A stretch of DNA of 64,000 nt from Pseudomonas atagonensis. GTDB taxonomy: Bacteria; Pseudomonadota; Gammaproteobacteria; Pseudomonadales; Pseudomonadaceae. Made by a program: the position numbers and the translations under genes. The stretch's first letter is position 1; each line of letters begins with the position of its first letter. Shown here one piece after another: positions 7,837 through 16,408 of the stretch. The stretch lies in contig NZ_VXCA01000027.1 of the NCBI RefSeq assembly GCF_011369485.1, forward strand, positions 124,001 through 188,000, written 5' to 3'. Under the pieces are notes generated by a model. That model searched no databases and was not told the DNA's origin. It saw only the letters and a program-made list of their open reading frames with translations.

Positions 7837-8412
7837 ATGAACGCCAATGCCCGCTTCACCCATATGCAGGATGGCACGCAGGAAGACTGGGCGATCATCG
7901 CCGCGGACTTCAGCGCCTACGCCAGACAGTTGTCATCACGGATCATGACCCACCTGAAGCTGCTGGAAGGCGATTTCGGCGGTTTTCCAGTGGATCGCCT
8001 GACGCATTCACTGCAAACCGCAACCCGTGCCTGGCGCGACGGGCGTGACGAGGAATACGTGGTCTGCGCGCTGCTGCACGATATCGGCGATACCCTGGGC
8101 TCCTACAACCACCCGGACATTGCCGCGGCGATTCTCAAGCCGTTCGTCAGCGCCGAGAACCTGTGGATGGTCGAGAAACACGGGGTGTTTCAGGGCTACT
8201 ACTTCTTTCATCACCTGGGCATGGATCGGCACCTGCGCGAACAGTTCAAGGAACATCCGCAGTTCCAGGCCACCGCCGAGTTTTGCGCAAAATACGATGC
8301 GGCGGCGTTTGATCCAGCGTACGACACGCTGCCGCTGAGTTTCTTTGAGCCGATGATGGCGCGCTTGTTTGCCCAGCCGAAGAACTCGATCTACAAGGCG
8401 GCGATGGAATAA
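7837..8412 (+). CDS. HD-domain protein resembling PhnZ-type di-iron oxygenases
   Basis: The 191-residue protein starts at ATG 7837 (AGAGGG upstream; the TTG two codons earlier is less likely). It is a single HD domain: THSLQTATRA, ALLHDIGDTLG, NHPDIAA and KHGVFQGYYFFHHLG supply the ordered His/Asp ligands, with further Asp in the C-terminal half (KYDAAAFDPAYD). Besides phosphohydrolases, the HD superfamily contains mixed-valence di-iron oxygenases (PhnZ, TmpB, MIOX), and the ligand spacing and size here look closer to PhnZ than to nucleotide phosphohydrolases. No phosphonate genes are nearby. It probably forms an operon with the Mpo1-like gene, so a role in lipid or hydroxy-acid oxidation is conceivable. 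The substrate is unknown. Confidence 0.8.
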   Translation: MNANARFTHMQDGTQEDWAIIAADFSAYARQLSSRIMTHLKLLEGDFGGFPVDRLTHSLQTATRAWRDGRDEEYVVCALLHDIGDTLGSYNHPDIAAAILKPFVSAENLWMVEKHGVFQGYYFFHHLGMDRHLREQFKEHPQFQATAEFCAKYDAAAFDPAYDTLPLSFFEPMMARLFAQPKNSIYKAAME

Positions 8413-8458
8413 CACAACACGGTTTGAGAACTCCACCCCTTAACCTGTGGCGATCCTG

Positions 8459-8548
8459 GTGGGAGGGGGCTTGCTCCCGAAAACGGTGTATCAGGCGACA
8501 CAATGTGTGTCTGAGCCGCCGCCTTCGGGAGCAAGCCCCCTCCCACAG
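8459..8548 (+). repeat. REPIN-type inverted repeat
   Basis: The arms GTGGGAGGGGGCTTGCTCCC (left) and GGGAGCAAGCCCCCTCCCAC (right) are perfect complements, separated by about 50 bases. It lies between the convergent HD and metallophosphoesterase genes. Confidence 0.9.
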
Positions 8549-8573
8549 TGGTTCAATACCTCACGGCCATGAC

Positions 8574-9395
8574 TCAGGCGATCTCCGGGACTTTGGCAGC
8601 CTTGAGTTCCGCCTCCCGCGCCTGCGCATCCGCCAGGCGATACAGCTCGATCGTACCGTCCCAGTGCTCAATCAACGCCGTGCATGATTCGACCCAATCG
8701 CCGCAATTGAGGTAGTCCACTTCGCCAACCTTGCGGATTTCGGCGTGGTGAATGTGGCCGCAGACCACGCCGTGCAATTCGCGCTTCACGCATTCGTGAG
8801 CAATGGCTTCTTCAAAGTCGCTGATGAAACTCACCGCGGTCTTCACCTTGTGCTTCAAGTACGCCGACAGTGACCAGTAGCCGTAGCCGTAACGCGCGCG
8901 CCAGTGGTTGAGCCAACGATTGAGCGTGAGAGTGAACTCGTAGGCCGAGTCGCCGAGAAACGCCAGCCAGCGGTGATAACGGGTGATCACATCAAACTGA
9001 TCGCCGTGAATCACCAGCAGGTGCCGACCATCGGCCGTGACATGCACCGCCTCGTCGACCAACTGGATGTTGCCCAGAATCAGTTTCGAATAACGGCGCA
9101 GGAATTCGTCGTGGTTGCCGGTGACGTAGATCACCTCGGTGCCGCGCTTGCTCATGGTCAGCAAGCGGCGGATCACGTTGGTGTGCGCCTGCGGCCAGTA
9201 CATGCCACCGCGCAACTTCCAGCCATCAATGATGTCACCGACCAGGTAGATCTTGTCGGCGTGGTAGCCCTTCAGAAACGTCGACAAATGTTCAGCCTGG
9301 CAATCCCGGGTGCCCAGATGCACGTCGGAAATCCACAAGGTGCGCACCCGTTGTTTGCGGCTGGGTTTGGCGAGCTCGGCGCTGGTCATGGGCAA
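8574..9395 (-). CDS. UDP-2,3-diacylglucosamine diphosphatase-like metallophosphoesterase
   Basis: The 273-residue calcineurin-like phosphoesterase has all metal-binding motifs: SDVHLG (D24, H26), GDIIDGW (D54, D57), GNHDE (N94, H95), VIHGDQFD (H130) and GHIHHAE near residue 227, followed by NCGDWVES. The motif set and length match the LpxH-related family annotated in many pseudomonads as UDP-2,3-diacylglucosamine diphosphatase, a lipid A pathway step that releases UMP. It is longer than E. coli LpxH (about 240 residues), and pseudomonads have a separate canonical LpxH, so this may be a paralogue acting on another lipid-linked or nucleotide diphosphate. It stands alone between a REPIN and a divergent AraC gene. 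Confidence 0.82.
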   Translation of the reverse strand: MPMTSAELAKPSRKQRVRTLWISDVHLGTRDCQAEHLSTFLKGYHADKIYLVGDIIDGWKLRGGMYWPQAHTNVIRRLLTMSKRGTEVIYVTGNHDEFLRRYSKLILGNIQLVDEAVHVTADGRHLLVIHGDQFDVITRYHRWLAFLGDSAYEFTLTLNRWLNHWRARYGYGYWSLSAYLKHKVKTAVSFISDFEEAIAHECVKRELHGVVCGHIHHAEIRKVGEVDYLNCGDWVESCTALIEHWDGTIELYRLADAQAREAELKAAKVPEIA

Positions 9396-9521
9396 CCCTC
9401 TGCGATGTTTTCAGCAGCTTGCACCCGCCCGGTTAATCGACCATGACAGGCGCGAGTCAGTCGTGTGACAGCGCAGCCTCATGGCGTCGGTGTAGACTGG
9501 CGGCCTGCCCGGAGACTTGCC

Positions 9522-10286
9522 ATGCGACCGATTCTCACCCTGCGTCAGTACACCCACGATCTGATCGTCCACAGCCACGACCACGCGCAGTTGGTGTTCG
9601 GCCTGTCCGGCGCGCTGGATTTCGAGGTCGAGGGATGTGGCAGTCAGGTGCGGCAGCAGAGCTTCGTGGTCATCCCCTCCGGCGCCCACCACGCCTGCGG
9701 CAGCCCGCAAGGCAGTCGTTGTCTGGTGCTGGATATCCCTGACGAACAATGGCTGGTTGACTCACTCGGCGAACATGCCGATGCCAGTCGCCGCCTGCTC
9801 GACCGCCCCGCCCGCTTGTTGCTGGACGCAGGGCAAGGGCAATTGGTCAGTTGGCTGGCAAACAGCCCGGTCAGCGATCCATTGATTGCCCGGCAAGGCG
9901 CGGTGTTGTTGCTGGCCAGTCTGAATCACGCCCGACCGAGCGAACTCGCCAGCCGCCGCCTGCCCTACGCGGCGCTGGACGCGCACATCGAGCAATACGC
10001 CGCGTACCCGCTGCAAGTCGCCGATCTGGCACGCATTGCCGGGCTGTCCAGCGCTCGCCTGCACGCCCGCTTCATGGCCGAATGCGGGCAGACGCCGATG
10101 GATTACATTCGCAGCCGCCGACTGCACAAGGCTGTCACCCTGTTGCGTGAAACCGTGCTGCCGATCGGCGAGGTCGCCAGTCGTGTCGGCTACAGCTCGC
10201 AAAGTGCGTTCTCGGCGGCAGTGCTGCGCGAGTTCGGTTCTGCGCCCGGCCAATTACGCCGCGAGGCCCGCGACAAAGGACGATAG
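9522..10286 (+). CDS. AraC family regulator with cupin sensor domain
   Basis: The 254-residue protein starts at ATG 9522, where GGAGA precedes at about 10 bases; the upstream in-frame ATG at 9465 lacks such a site. The N-terminal cupin domain (about 1-120) has the metal/ligand-type HSHDHAQLVFGLSGAL and PSGAHHACG strands. The C-terminal AraC domain (about 155-250) has the two helix-turn-helix units LARIAGLSSARLHARFMAE and GEVASRVGYSSQSAFSAAV. It lies 71 bases upstream of an EamA exporter on the same strand. This AraC-exporter pairing usually means the regulator controls the transporter, which here is inference. Confidence 0.9.
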   Translation: MRPILTLRQYTHDLIVHSHDHAQLVFGLSGALDFEVEGCGSQVRQQSFVVIPSGAHHACGSPQGSRCLVLDIPDEQWLVDSLGEHADASRRLLDRPARLLLDAGQGQLVSWLANSPVSDPLIARQGAVLLLASLNHARPSELASRRLPYAALDAHIEQYAAYPLQVADLARIAGLSSARLHARFMAECGQTPMDYIRSRRLHKAVTLLRETVLPIGEVASRVGYSSQSAFSAAVLREFGSAPGQLRREARDKGR

Positions 10287-10357
10287 TCTGCCGACAGACA
10301 GCCACCCCGCAGCCTCTCTAAACTTTCGCGGTGATGCTCTGACTTTCAAGGATTGCA

Positions 10358-11251
10358 ATGACTCCGCGTACCGCCCTCGGCGCCCTGCACATTGGCGCAT
10401 TGATGTTCGGCCTGACCGGCGTGTTCGGCAAACTCGCTGCCGCCTCGCCCGCCGTGATTGTCTTCGGACGTGCCGCTTTCGCGGTGCTCGCACTGGCTTT
10501 TTTTGCCCGCTTCGCCAGTCAGCACGGCTGGCAGAAACTGCAAGCGCTGGACTGGCGTCGACTGGCCCTCAGCGGTGTGTTGCTGGCCGGCCACTGGGTG
10601 AGCTTTTTCATTTCGGTGAAAGTCGCGGGCGTCGCCATCGCCACGCTGGGTTTTGCCAGTTTCCCGGCGTTCACGGTGATTCTCGAAGGGCTGATCTTCC
10701 GCGAACGCATCCGCGCCAATGAAATCATTCTGGTGATTCTGGTCAGCGTCGGTCTGGTATTGGTGACGCCGGCGTTCGATCTCGGCAGCGGCGCGACCAT
10801 CGGCCTGCTCTGGTCGGTGTTGTCCGGGCTGTTGTTTTCGCTGTTGTCGCTGACCAACCGCGCCAGCTCCGGGCGCATCCCGGCGGTGCAGGCGGCGCTG
10901 TGCCAGAACGTCGTCGTCGCCCTGTGCCTGCTGCCGCTGGCGGCACCGCAATTGACTGAAGTGCGCGCACTCGACTGGTTATGGATCGCCCTGCTCGGGG
11001 TGTTCTGCACCGGCGTCGCTCACAGCCTGTTTGTGGCCAGCCTCGCCGTAATCAAGGCACGCACGGCGGCCGTGGTGTTCGCGATGGAGCCAGTCTACGG
11101 CATCACCGTCGCGTGGCTGCTGTTCGATGAGAACCCGACACTGCGCATGCTGATTGGCGGCGCGCTGATCATCGTCGCCATCGTCGTCTCGGCGCGCATG
11201 TCAGGCAGCGCCGACAGAAAAACCGTCGCTGCCGAGGCCGCGTCTCACTGA
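10358..11251 (+). CDS. EamA/DMT family exporter
   Basis: The 297-residue protein has about ten membrane segments arranged as two EamA repeats (roughly 5-140 and 150-285), the RhaT/YdcZ-type drug/metabolite transporter fold. Typical features are the opening LGALHIGALMFGLTGVFGKLA, the GHWVSFFISVKVAG helix at the first repeat and EPVYGITVAWLLFDENPTLRMLIGGALI in the last helices. The substrate is unknown; relatives export amino acids or metabolites. It is preceded by an AraC gene on the same strand and ends 7 bases inside the convergent SelW-like gene. Confidence 0.9.
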   Translation: MTPRTALGALHIGALMFGLTGVFGKLAAASPAVIVFGRAAFAVLALAFFARFASQHGWQKLQALDWRRLALSGVLLAGHWVSFFISVKVAGVAIATLGFASFPAFTVILEGLIFRERIRANEIILVILVSVGLVLVTPAFDLGSGATIGLLWSVLSGLLFSLLSLTNRASSGRIPAVQAALCQNVVVALCLLPLAAPQLTEVRALDWLWIALLGVFCTGVAHSLFVASLAVIKARTAAVVFAMEPVYGITVAWLLFDENPTLRMLIGGALIIVAIVVSARMSGSADRKTVAAEAASH

Positions 11252-11538
11252 GTGCGGTCGTTGTGGCCAAGGTCGCGGTCAGGATCGATCTGATCGCGAA
11301 CGCGCTGCTTCAACACTTTCGCCTCGGGGAAACCGCCGTCAGCCTTGCGTTCCCAGATCTGTACGCCCGCGCAGGTAATCTGAAACACCCCGCCCGTGCC
11401 TGGCACCAACGAGACTTTGCCCAGGTCATCGGCAAAGGTGCTGAGCAGCTCCTGCGCCAGCCACGCAGCGCGCAGCAGCCACTGGCATTGGGTGCAATAA
11501 GTAATGACGACTTCGGCTTTGGCGACGGACATGTTCAC
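11245..11538 (-). CDS. SelT/SelW/SelH (Rdx) family protein, Cys form
   Basis: The 97-residue protein has the thioredoxin-like Rdx motif CTQC (C15, C18) where eukaryotic SelW has CxxU, followed by WLLRAAWLAQELLSTF and a conserved GTGGVFQIT strand, then EVLK-like KVLKQRVRDQI. The family is small, cytosolic and thought to be a thiol redox partner; no reaction has been fixed for the bacterial forms. Start at GTG 11538 has AGGAG 5 bases upstream. An ATG two codons later is the alternative. It is divergent from plpD. Confidence 0.87.
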   Translation of the reverse strand: MNMSVAKAEVVITYCTQCQWLLRAAWLAQELLSTFADDLGKVSLVPGTGGVFQITCAGVQIWERKADGGFPEAKVLKQRVRDQIDPDRDLGHNDRTQ

Positions 11539-11565
11539 TGAAACTCCTGAGACAGAGGGCGCCGC

Positions 11566-11571
11566 TATAAT
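11566..11571 (+). promoter_or_regulatory. Consensus -10 element upstream of plpD
   Basis: A perfect TATAAT lies 33 bases before the plpD ATG. No good -35 is seen at 17 bases upstream, so activation or an extended element may be needed. Confidence 0.45.
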
Positions 11572-11603
11572 AGCCGGCTTTATCGCTTGCCCCGAGACTC
11601 ACA

Positions 11604-13793
11604 ATGCGCCGTCTGCTGTTCTGCCTGCTGCTTGGTTTCCTTCCACTGTTCGTTTGCGCCGCTGAAGCGCCACGGCCGAAAGTCGGCCTGGTGTTGTCCG
11701 GCGGTGCCGCGCGTGGTCTGGCGCACATTGGCGTGCTCAAGGCACTCGAAGAGCAAGGCATCAAGATCGATGCGATCGCCGGCACCAGCATGGGCGCGGT
11801 GGTGGGCGGGCTGTACGCTTCGGGCTACAAGATCGATGAACTGGAAAAACTCGCCCTGAGCATCGACTGGCAGCAGGCGCTGTCCGATGCGCCACCGCGT
11901 GAAGACGTGCCGTTCCGTCGCAAGCAGGATGACCGCGATTTTCTGGTGAAACAGAAACTCAGCTTTCGTGACGACGGCAGCCTCGGCCTGCCACTGGGCG
12001 TGATTCAGGGCCAGAATCTGTCGCTGTTGCTGGAGAGCCTGTTGGCCCACACCAGCGATACCCGGGATTTCGACAAACTCCCCATCCCCTTCCGCGCCGT
12101 CGCCACCGACATCGCCAACGGCGAGAAAGTGGTGTTCCGCAAAGGCCATCTGCCCCAGGTGATCCGCGCGAGCATGTCGATTCCGGCGGTGTTCGCCCCG
12201 GTCGAACTCGATGGGCGGCTGCTGGTGGACGGCGGCATGACCGACAACATTCCGCTGGATGTAGCGCGGGAAATGGGCGTAGACGTGGCCATCGTCGTCG
12301 ATATCGGCACGCCACTGCGCAACCGCAAGCAACTGACCACTGTGGTGGACGTGCTCAACCAGTCGATCACCCTGATGACCCGGCGCAACTCCGAGGAACA
12401 ATTGGCGGCCCTGAAGCCTTCCGACGTGTTGATCCAGCCGTCCCTGGCGGCGTTCGGCGTCACCGATTTCGGCAAGGCGCAGGAAATGATCGACGCCGGT
12501 TACCGCGCGACCCGAATCCTCGACGCGCGCCTCGCCACGCTCAAACCCGACGACACCCAGGACGCCGAACTCAACGCCGCGCGTTCGCCGGGCCAGCGCA
12601 CGCCGATCATCACTGCGATCAAGGTCGAGAACGACTCGAAAGTCGACGACGACGTGATCCGCTACTACATTCGCCAGCACATCGGTGAACCGCTCGACCT
12701 GGCGCGCCTGCACTCGGACATGGGCACGTTGTACGGCCTCGACTACTTCGAGCAGGTGCAATACCGCGTGGTGCACAAGGGCCAGGATCACACCCTGGTC
12801 ATCAGCGCGCGCGGCAAGCGCAGTGGCACGGATTACTTGCGTGTCGGCCTCAATCTGTCGGATGACATGCGCGGCGACAGTGCTTTCAACCTCGGCGCCA
12901 GTTACCGCATCAACGGCATCAACCGCCTTGGCGCGGAATGGCTGACCCGTGCGCAACTCGGCGACAAGCAGGAGCTGTACAGCGAGTTCTACCAGCCGCT
13001 GGACGTCGGCTCACGTTATTTCATCGCACCTTCGGTGGTGTTCGAAGCGCAGAACGTCGACGCGGTGCTCGACAACGATCCGGTCGCGCAATACCGCGTC
13101 GAGCGTTACGGTTTGGCGCTGAATGTCGGTCGGCAGATCGGCAACAACGGCGAAGTGCGTTTCGGGGTTGGCGAGGCGTGGGGCAAGGCGGACGTGCGGA
13201 TTGGCGATCAGGATCTGCCCAGCGAGAATTTCAACGAGGGCTTCTACTCGCTGAAGTATTCCTACGATTCGCTGGACAACGTTTACTACCCTCACGAGGG
13301 CAAGGACATCAGCCTGACGTTTTTGCAATTCGAACCCAGCCTGGGCTCGGACACGCGCTACCGGCAGTGGGAATTCAAACTCGACAAGGCCATGAGCCAC
13401 GGGCCGGACACGCTGATTCTCGGGGGCCGTTATGGCCGTACGCTGGACGACACCAACGTCGTGACATCGAGTTTCCTGCTCGGCGGCGCCCGACAGTTGT
13501 CGGGGTTCCGTGAGGATGCGATTTCCGGGCAGAACGTCAGCCTGTTGCGGGCGGTGTATTACCGCCGGCTGACCCCGCGCTCGTACCTGCCGTTGGATTT
13601 CCCGCTGTATGCGGGAGCCTCGCTGGAGCGGGGCCGGGCCTGGAACAATGACAATGAATTCGACAGTGGCTACATCAATGCCGCGAGCGTGTTTATCGGT
13701 TTTGATACGCCGCTGGGGCCGTTGAATTTCAGTTACGGGTTGAATGATGCGAATGAGCAGGCGGTTTATCTGAATCTGGGCCAGACCTTCTGA
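11604..13793 (+). CDS. plpD: PlpD: patatin-like lipase fused to its own outer-membrane transporter (type Vd secretion)
   Basis: The 729-residue protein has a signal peptide (1-21), a patatin lipase domain (about 25-320), a POTRA domain (about 335-410, with PIITAIKVENDSKVDDDVIR) and a C-terminal 16-strand Omp85-type barrel ending in NLGQTF. The oxyanion motif SGGAARG, nucleophile S62 in GTSMG and catalytic D209 in VDGGMTDN are all present. The known P. aeruginosa PlpD (PA3339) is 728 residues with the same order: its lipase is secreted through its own barrel, cleaved and acts as a phospholipase A1 binding phosphoinositides. The downstream FimV-like, MarR and recQ neighbours match the PAO1 locus. 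No truncation is seen. Confidence 0.94.
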   Translation: MRRLLFCLLLGFLPLFVCAAEAPRPKVGLVLSGGAARGLAHIGVLKALEEQGIKIDAIAGTSMGAVVGGLYASGYKIDELEKLALSIDWQQALSDAPPREDVPFRRKQDDRDFLVKQKLSFRDDGSLGLPLGVIQGQNLSLLLESLLAHTSDTRDFDKLPIPFRAVATDIANGEKVVFRKGHLPQVIRASMSIPAVFAPVELDGRLLVDGGMTDNIPLDVAREMGVDVAIVVDIGTPLRNRKQLTTVVDVLNQSITLMTRRNSEEQLAALKPSDVLIQPSLAAFGVTDFGKAQEMIDAGYRATRILDARLATLKPDDTQDAELNAARSPGQRTPIITAIKVENDSKVDDDVIRYYIRQHIGEPLDLARLHSDMGTLYGLDYFEQVQYRVVHKGQDHTLVISARGKRSGTDYLRVGLNLSDDMRGDSAFNLGASYRINGINRLGAEWLTRAQLGDKQELYSEFYQPLDVGSRYFIAPSVVFEAQNVDAVLDNDPVAQYRVERYGLALNVGRQIGNNGEVRFGVGEAWGKADVRIGDQDLPSENFNEGFYSLKYSYDSLDNVYYPHEGKDISLTFLQFEPSLGSDTRYRQWEFKLDKAMSHGPDTLILGGRYGRTLDDTNVVTSSFLLGGARQLSGFREDAISGQNVSLLRAVYYRRLTPRSYLPLDFPLYAGASLERGRAWNNDNEFDSGYINAASVFIGFDTPLGPLNFSYGLNDANEQAVYLNLGQTF

Positions 13794-13824
13794 GGTTGCC
13801 TGAGGATTGTGCTGCCTGACTCGT

Positions 13825-13899
13825 CGCTTTCGCGAGCAAGCCCGCTCCCACAGTTGGAATGCGTTCCTCCAGTGGAAGCGGGCTTGCTCGCGAAGGCGC
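13825..13899 (+). repeat. REPIN-type inverted repeat (CGCGAGCAAGCCCGCTCC variant)
   Basis: CGCTTTCGCGAGCAAGCCCG (left) faces GGGCTTGCTCGCGAAGGCG (right) with a 30-base centre. It is in opposite orientation to most other copies. It lies between the convergent plpD and FimV-like genes. Confidence 0.85.
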
Positions 13900-13934
13900 C
13901 AGGACAATCACCCCAGCGGCGTCTGACACTCAGA

Positions 13935-15713
13935 TCATCGAATCCCCGCCAGCAATGTTCTGGCGGTTTGCTTCAATGGCTCGTCGCCCTCCTTGAGCAG
14001 TTCATTGAGCAAGGCTATCGCGCTGTCGATGTCGCCGTCATCGATGCAGGTTTGCGCCTGTTCAAGTTTTCCGGATCCCTGCGCCTCTAAAAGCTCGGCC
14101 GCGTGCAAATCCAGCGGCTCCAGTGCCAGCGAAGGTGGCGGTTCGGCAAACTCATCGAGAAAGTCGTTGTCCAGCGGCTGCGCATCCGGTTCGGGGATCC
14201 ACTCAAGCTCGGTGTCTTCGCTGGTCGCCGTTTGCGGCAACTCAAAGTCCTGTGGCAGCACTTGCAGGCTGGAGCCGAAAGCCGAAGCTTCTGTCGGTGG
14301 CTCTGCCGCAGCAGAACGGTTGTCCTCCAGATCCCAACTGGAATCCATCGACAGCTCATCCAGATTCAACTCGTAATCATCTTCGGATACCGGCGCTGCT
14401 GCGGCGACCACGACCGGCGCGATGCCGGCAACTGGCGCGGCCTGCACTTTTGGCGCCTGCCCTTGCAGTTTCGGATGGCGCGCGCGGATATCCTGCAACT
14501 CCTGGGCTTGCACGCCCAGCTCACGCAAATGACTTTCCTGCTGCTCGTACGCGGCGTTGTCGCCCTGCCGGCCGAGCACTTCCAGCAATTGCACGCCGAG
14601 ATCGATACGCTCCGGCTCTTTGTGCAACGCATCGCGTAACAGCCCGACCGCTTCGCCGAGTCGGCCATAAGCCAGATAGATCCCCACCGCTTCCAGCACA
14701 TCCCCCGCAGCCGGTTCTTCACGATGCTCGGGCGCCGCGTGTGCTCTGACCGGCTCAGTGGTTTCGGCCTCATCCACCTCGGATTCATTGCGCTGGGGCA
14801 GAAGCGGCAACGGCGCAACACCCTGCGCCTGCTGCTGACGTCGGCGATGAATGAACAAGCCGCCCAATGCCGCGAGCAACAGCAGCAGACCACCGAGCAC
14901 AGGCCAGTTCAATCCGTCATCCTGGGCTTCAACTGGAGCAACGACCGGTGCCTGCGCGGCTGCAGGTTTCACTTCGGGTTCTGGCGGCGCTTTCTGCACT
15001 TCGACCAGACGCGTCTGCAGATCGCTGATCTGCTTTTTGCCGTCGGCAATCTGCACCTCTTGCGCCTGTAATTTTGCGTTCGATTCGTCGAGGGATTTTT
15101 GCAGTTGCTGGTTCTGCAAGACGCTGGCGGCCAATTGCTCGGCCAGCGCATCGCTGGCGGGCGGCGAAGGTGGCGCAGCCGAGCTTTCGCGCTTGCCCTG
15201 AGCAGCCTGCGGCGGCGCGGTCGCCGGCTCGACCGTCGGGAATGCCGAGGATTGTGCACGCGGGTCCGGCTCGTCGGTGGCCGGCACAATACCGGGTGAG
15301 CCCGGCGGATCAATCAGCACGGTGTATTCGCGCAGCAATCGGCCATTGGGCTGATTGAGCTGCACAAGAAAATTCAGAAAGGGTTCGTTGACCGGTTTGC
15401 TCGACGTCACCCGGATCATCTGGCGATTGCCGTGCAGGATCGGCGTGAACTTCAGATCGTTGAGGAAGAACACTCGCTCCACCCCGGCACGACCGAATTC
15501 GTCCGCCGTGGCCAGGCTGATCGACAGATCATTAGCGGTGAGGCCACCGACATCCACCAGAGCGATATCGGCCTTGAGCGGCTGATTGAGGGCCGAATGG
15601 ACGGTGATGTCCCCCAGCCCCAACGCCATTGACCAGCTCGAATAGCTGAACAGGCCAGTGACCAGCAGCCATTTGGCGCAACCGCGCAGTACCACGTGCC
15701 GACTTTCGAGCAT
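13935..15713 (-). CDS. FimV/HubP-like inner-membrane protein
   Basis: About 592 residues from ATG 15713, chosen because AAGG lies 7 bases before it; the ATG at 15719 abuts that site. It has a signal peptide, then the FimV N-terminal domain (GLGDITVHSALNQPLKADI, followed by the VRVTS-type strand IRVTSSKPVNEPFLNFLV and YTVLIDPPG). A coiled coil (about 195-240), one membrane helix (LNWPVLGGLLLLLAALGGLF), an acidic low-complexity cytoplasmic part with TPR-like segments and the conserved FimV C-terminal motif (ETCIDDGD-like AQTCIDDGDIDSAIALLNEL) follow. No LysM motif is evident, and it is shorter than canonical FimV (about 900). FimV organises polar type IV pili and cAMP signalling; this paralogue sits beside plpD as in PAO1. 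Function inferred. Confidence 0.83.
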   Translation of the reverse strand: MLESRHVVLRGCAKWLLVTGLFSYSSWSMALGLGDITVHSALNQPLKADIALVDVGGLTANDLSISLATADEFGRAGVERVFFLNDLKFTPILHGNRQMIRVTSSKPVNEPFLNFLVQLNQPNGRLLREYTVLIDPPGSPGIVPATDEPDPRAQSSAFPTVEPATAPPQAAQGKRESSAAPPSPPASDALAEQLAASVLQNQQLQKSLDESNAKLQAQEVQIADGKKQISDLQTRLVEVQKAPPEPEVKPAAAQAPVVAPVEAQDDGLNWPVLGGLLLLLAALGGLFIHRRRQQQAQGVAPLPLLPQRNESEVDEAETTEPVRAHAAPEHREEPAAGDVLEAVGIYLAYGRLGEAVGLLRDALHKEPERIDLGVQLLEVLGRQGDNAAYEQQESHLRELGVQAQELQDIRARHPKLQGQAPKVQAAPVAGIAPVVVAAAAPVSEDDYELNLDELSMDSSWDLEDNRSAAAEPPTEASAFGSSLQVLPQDFELPQTATSEDTELEWIPEPDAQPLDNDFLDEFAEPPPSLALEPLDLHAAELLEAQGSGKLEQAQTCIDDGDIDSAIALLNELLKEGDEPLKQTARTLLAGIR

Positions 15714-15840
15714 GAGCATCCCTTAAATAAGCAAAACCGACTTCTATGCGTTCGCACATCCGGTACGAACACGATATTGCCCAGTAGTTCTTATAGTCTG
15801 CTCAGCGCGATCCCTCAAAGAACCGGCGCGTGGTTATGCC

Positions 15841-16275
15841 TCAAGATTTTTCCAGATTGGCCAGAATATGGCCGTGAACGCGCATGCAGACCTTCATATC
15901 CGCCTCATCGATACCGACGAACAGTTCGCTGCGCAGTTGCGTGGCAATGGTTTCAATTTGTTCGATCAGCGGCAGGGCCGGCGCGCAGAGGACAATTTTT
16001 TTCGCCCGGCGGTCTTCCATCACGGACTGGCGTTGCACCAGCCCCTGACCTTCCAGGCTATCGAGCAAACGCGCGAGCGTCGGCCCTTCGACGCCAACGC
16101 TTTGCGCCAGCTCGCGTTGGGTGGGCGCTTCTTCGAAACGCGCCAGATGCAGCAGCACCAGCCAGCGCGCCTGGGACAGTCCCAGGCCGGCCAGTCGGCG
16201 ATCCAGTTCGGCACGCCAGCCGCGAGACATCTGGGCCAGTTGCATGCCAAAGCGGTGTTGATCGGTTAACGGCAT
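15841..16275 (-). CDS. MarR/SlyA family transcriptional regulator
   Basis: The 144-residue protein has a central winged helix: LSQARWLVLLHLARFEEAPTQRELAQSVGVEGPTL with recognition helix around residues 60-75 and the wing MEDRRAKKIVLC (DRR motif typical of MarR). Flanking helices form the dimer interface. It resembles the SlyA branch. A pair of overlapping palindromes 36-55 bases upstream (16311-16330) is a good autoregulatory operator candidate. The FimV-like gene starts about 130 bases downstream on the same strand and may be controlled with it. The ligand is unknown. Confidence 0.9.
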   Translation of the reverse strand: MPLTDQHRFGMQLAQMSRGWRAELDRRLAGLGLSQARWLVLLHLARFEEAPTQRELAQSVGVEGPTLARLLDSLEGQGLVQRQSVMEDRRAKKIVLCAPALPLIEQIETIATQLRSELFVGIDEADMKVCMRVHGHILANLEKS

Positions 16276-16310
16276 AAAACACTCATGAGTAGACTGACAA
16301 ATAGAGAAAA

Positions 16311-16330
16311 ACTAATTATTAGTCAGCTAA
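16311..16330 (-). promoter_or_regulatory. Candidate MarR operator (two overlapping palindromes)
   Basis: ACTAATTATTAGT (16311-16323) is a perfect 13-base palindrome with one central base, and TTAG-TCAG-CTAA (16319-16330) overlaps it. Both lie just upstream of the MarR gene start in otherwise gene-free DNA between it and recQ. Confidence 0.5.
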
Positions 16331-16408
16331 GCATGGCCTGCAGTTATAGGCAAGAGTGGCTCTGTACTGAATCGTTACAAGTGTATGAGGCTTGGCGCAA
16401 TCGGCGTC

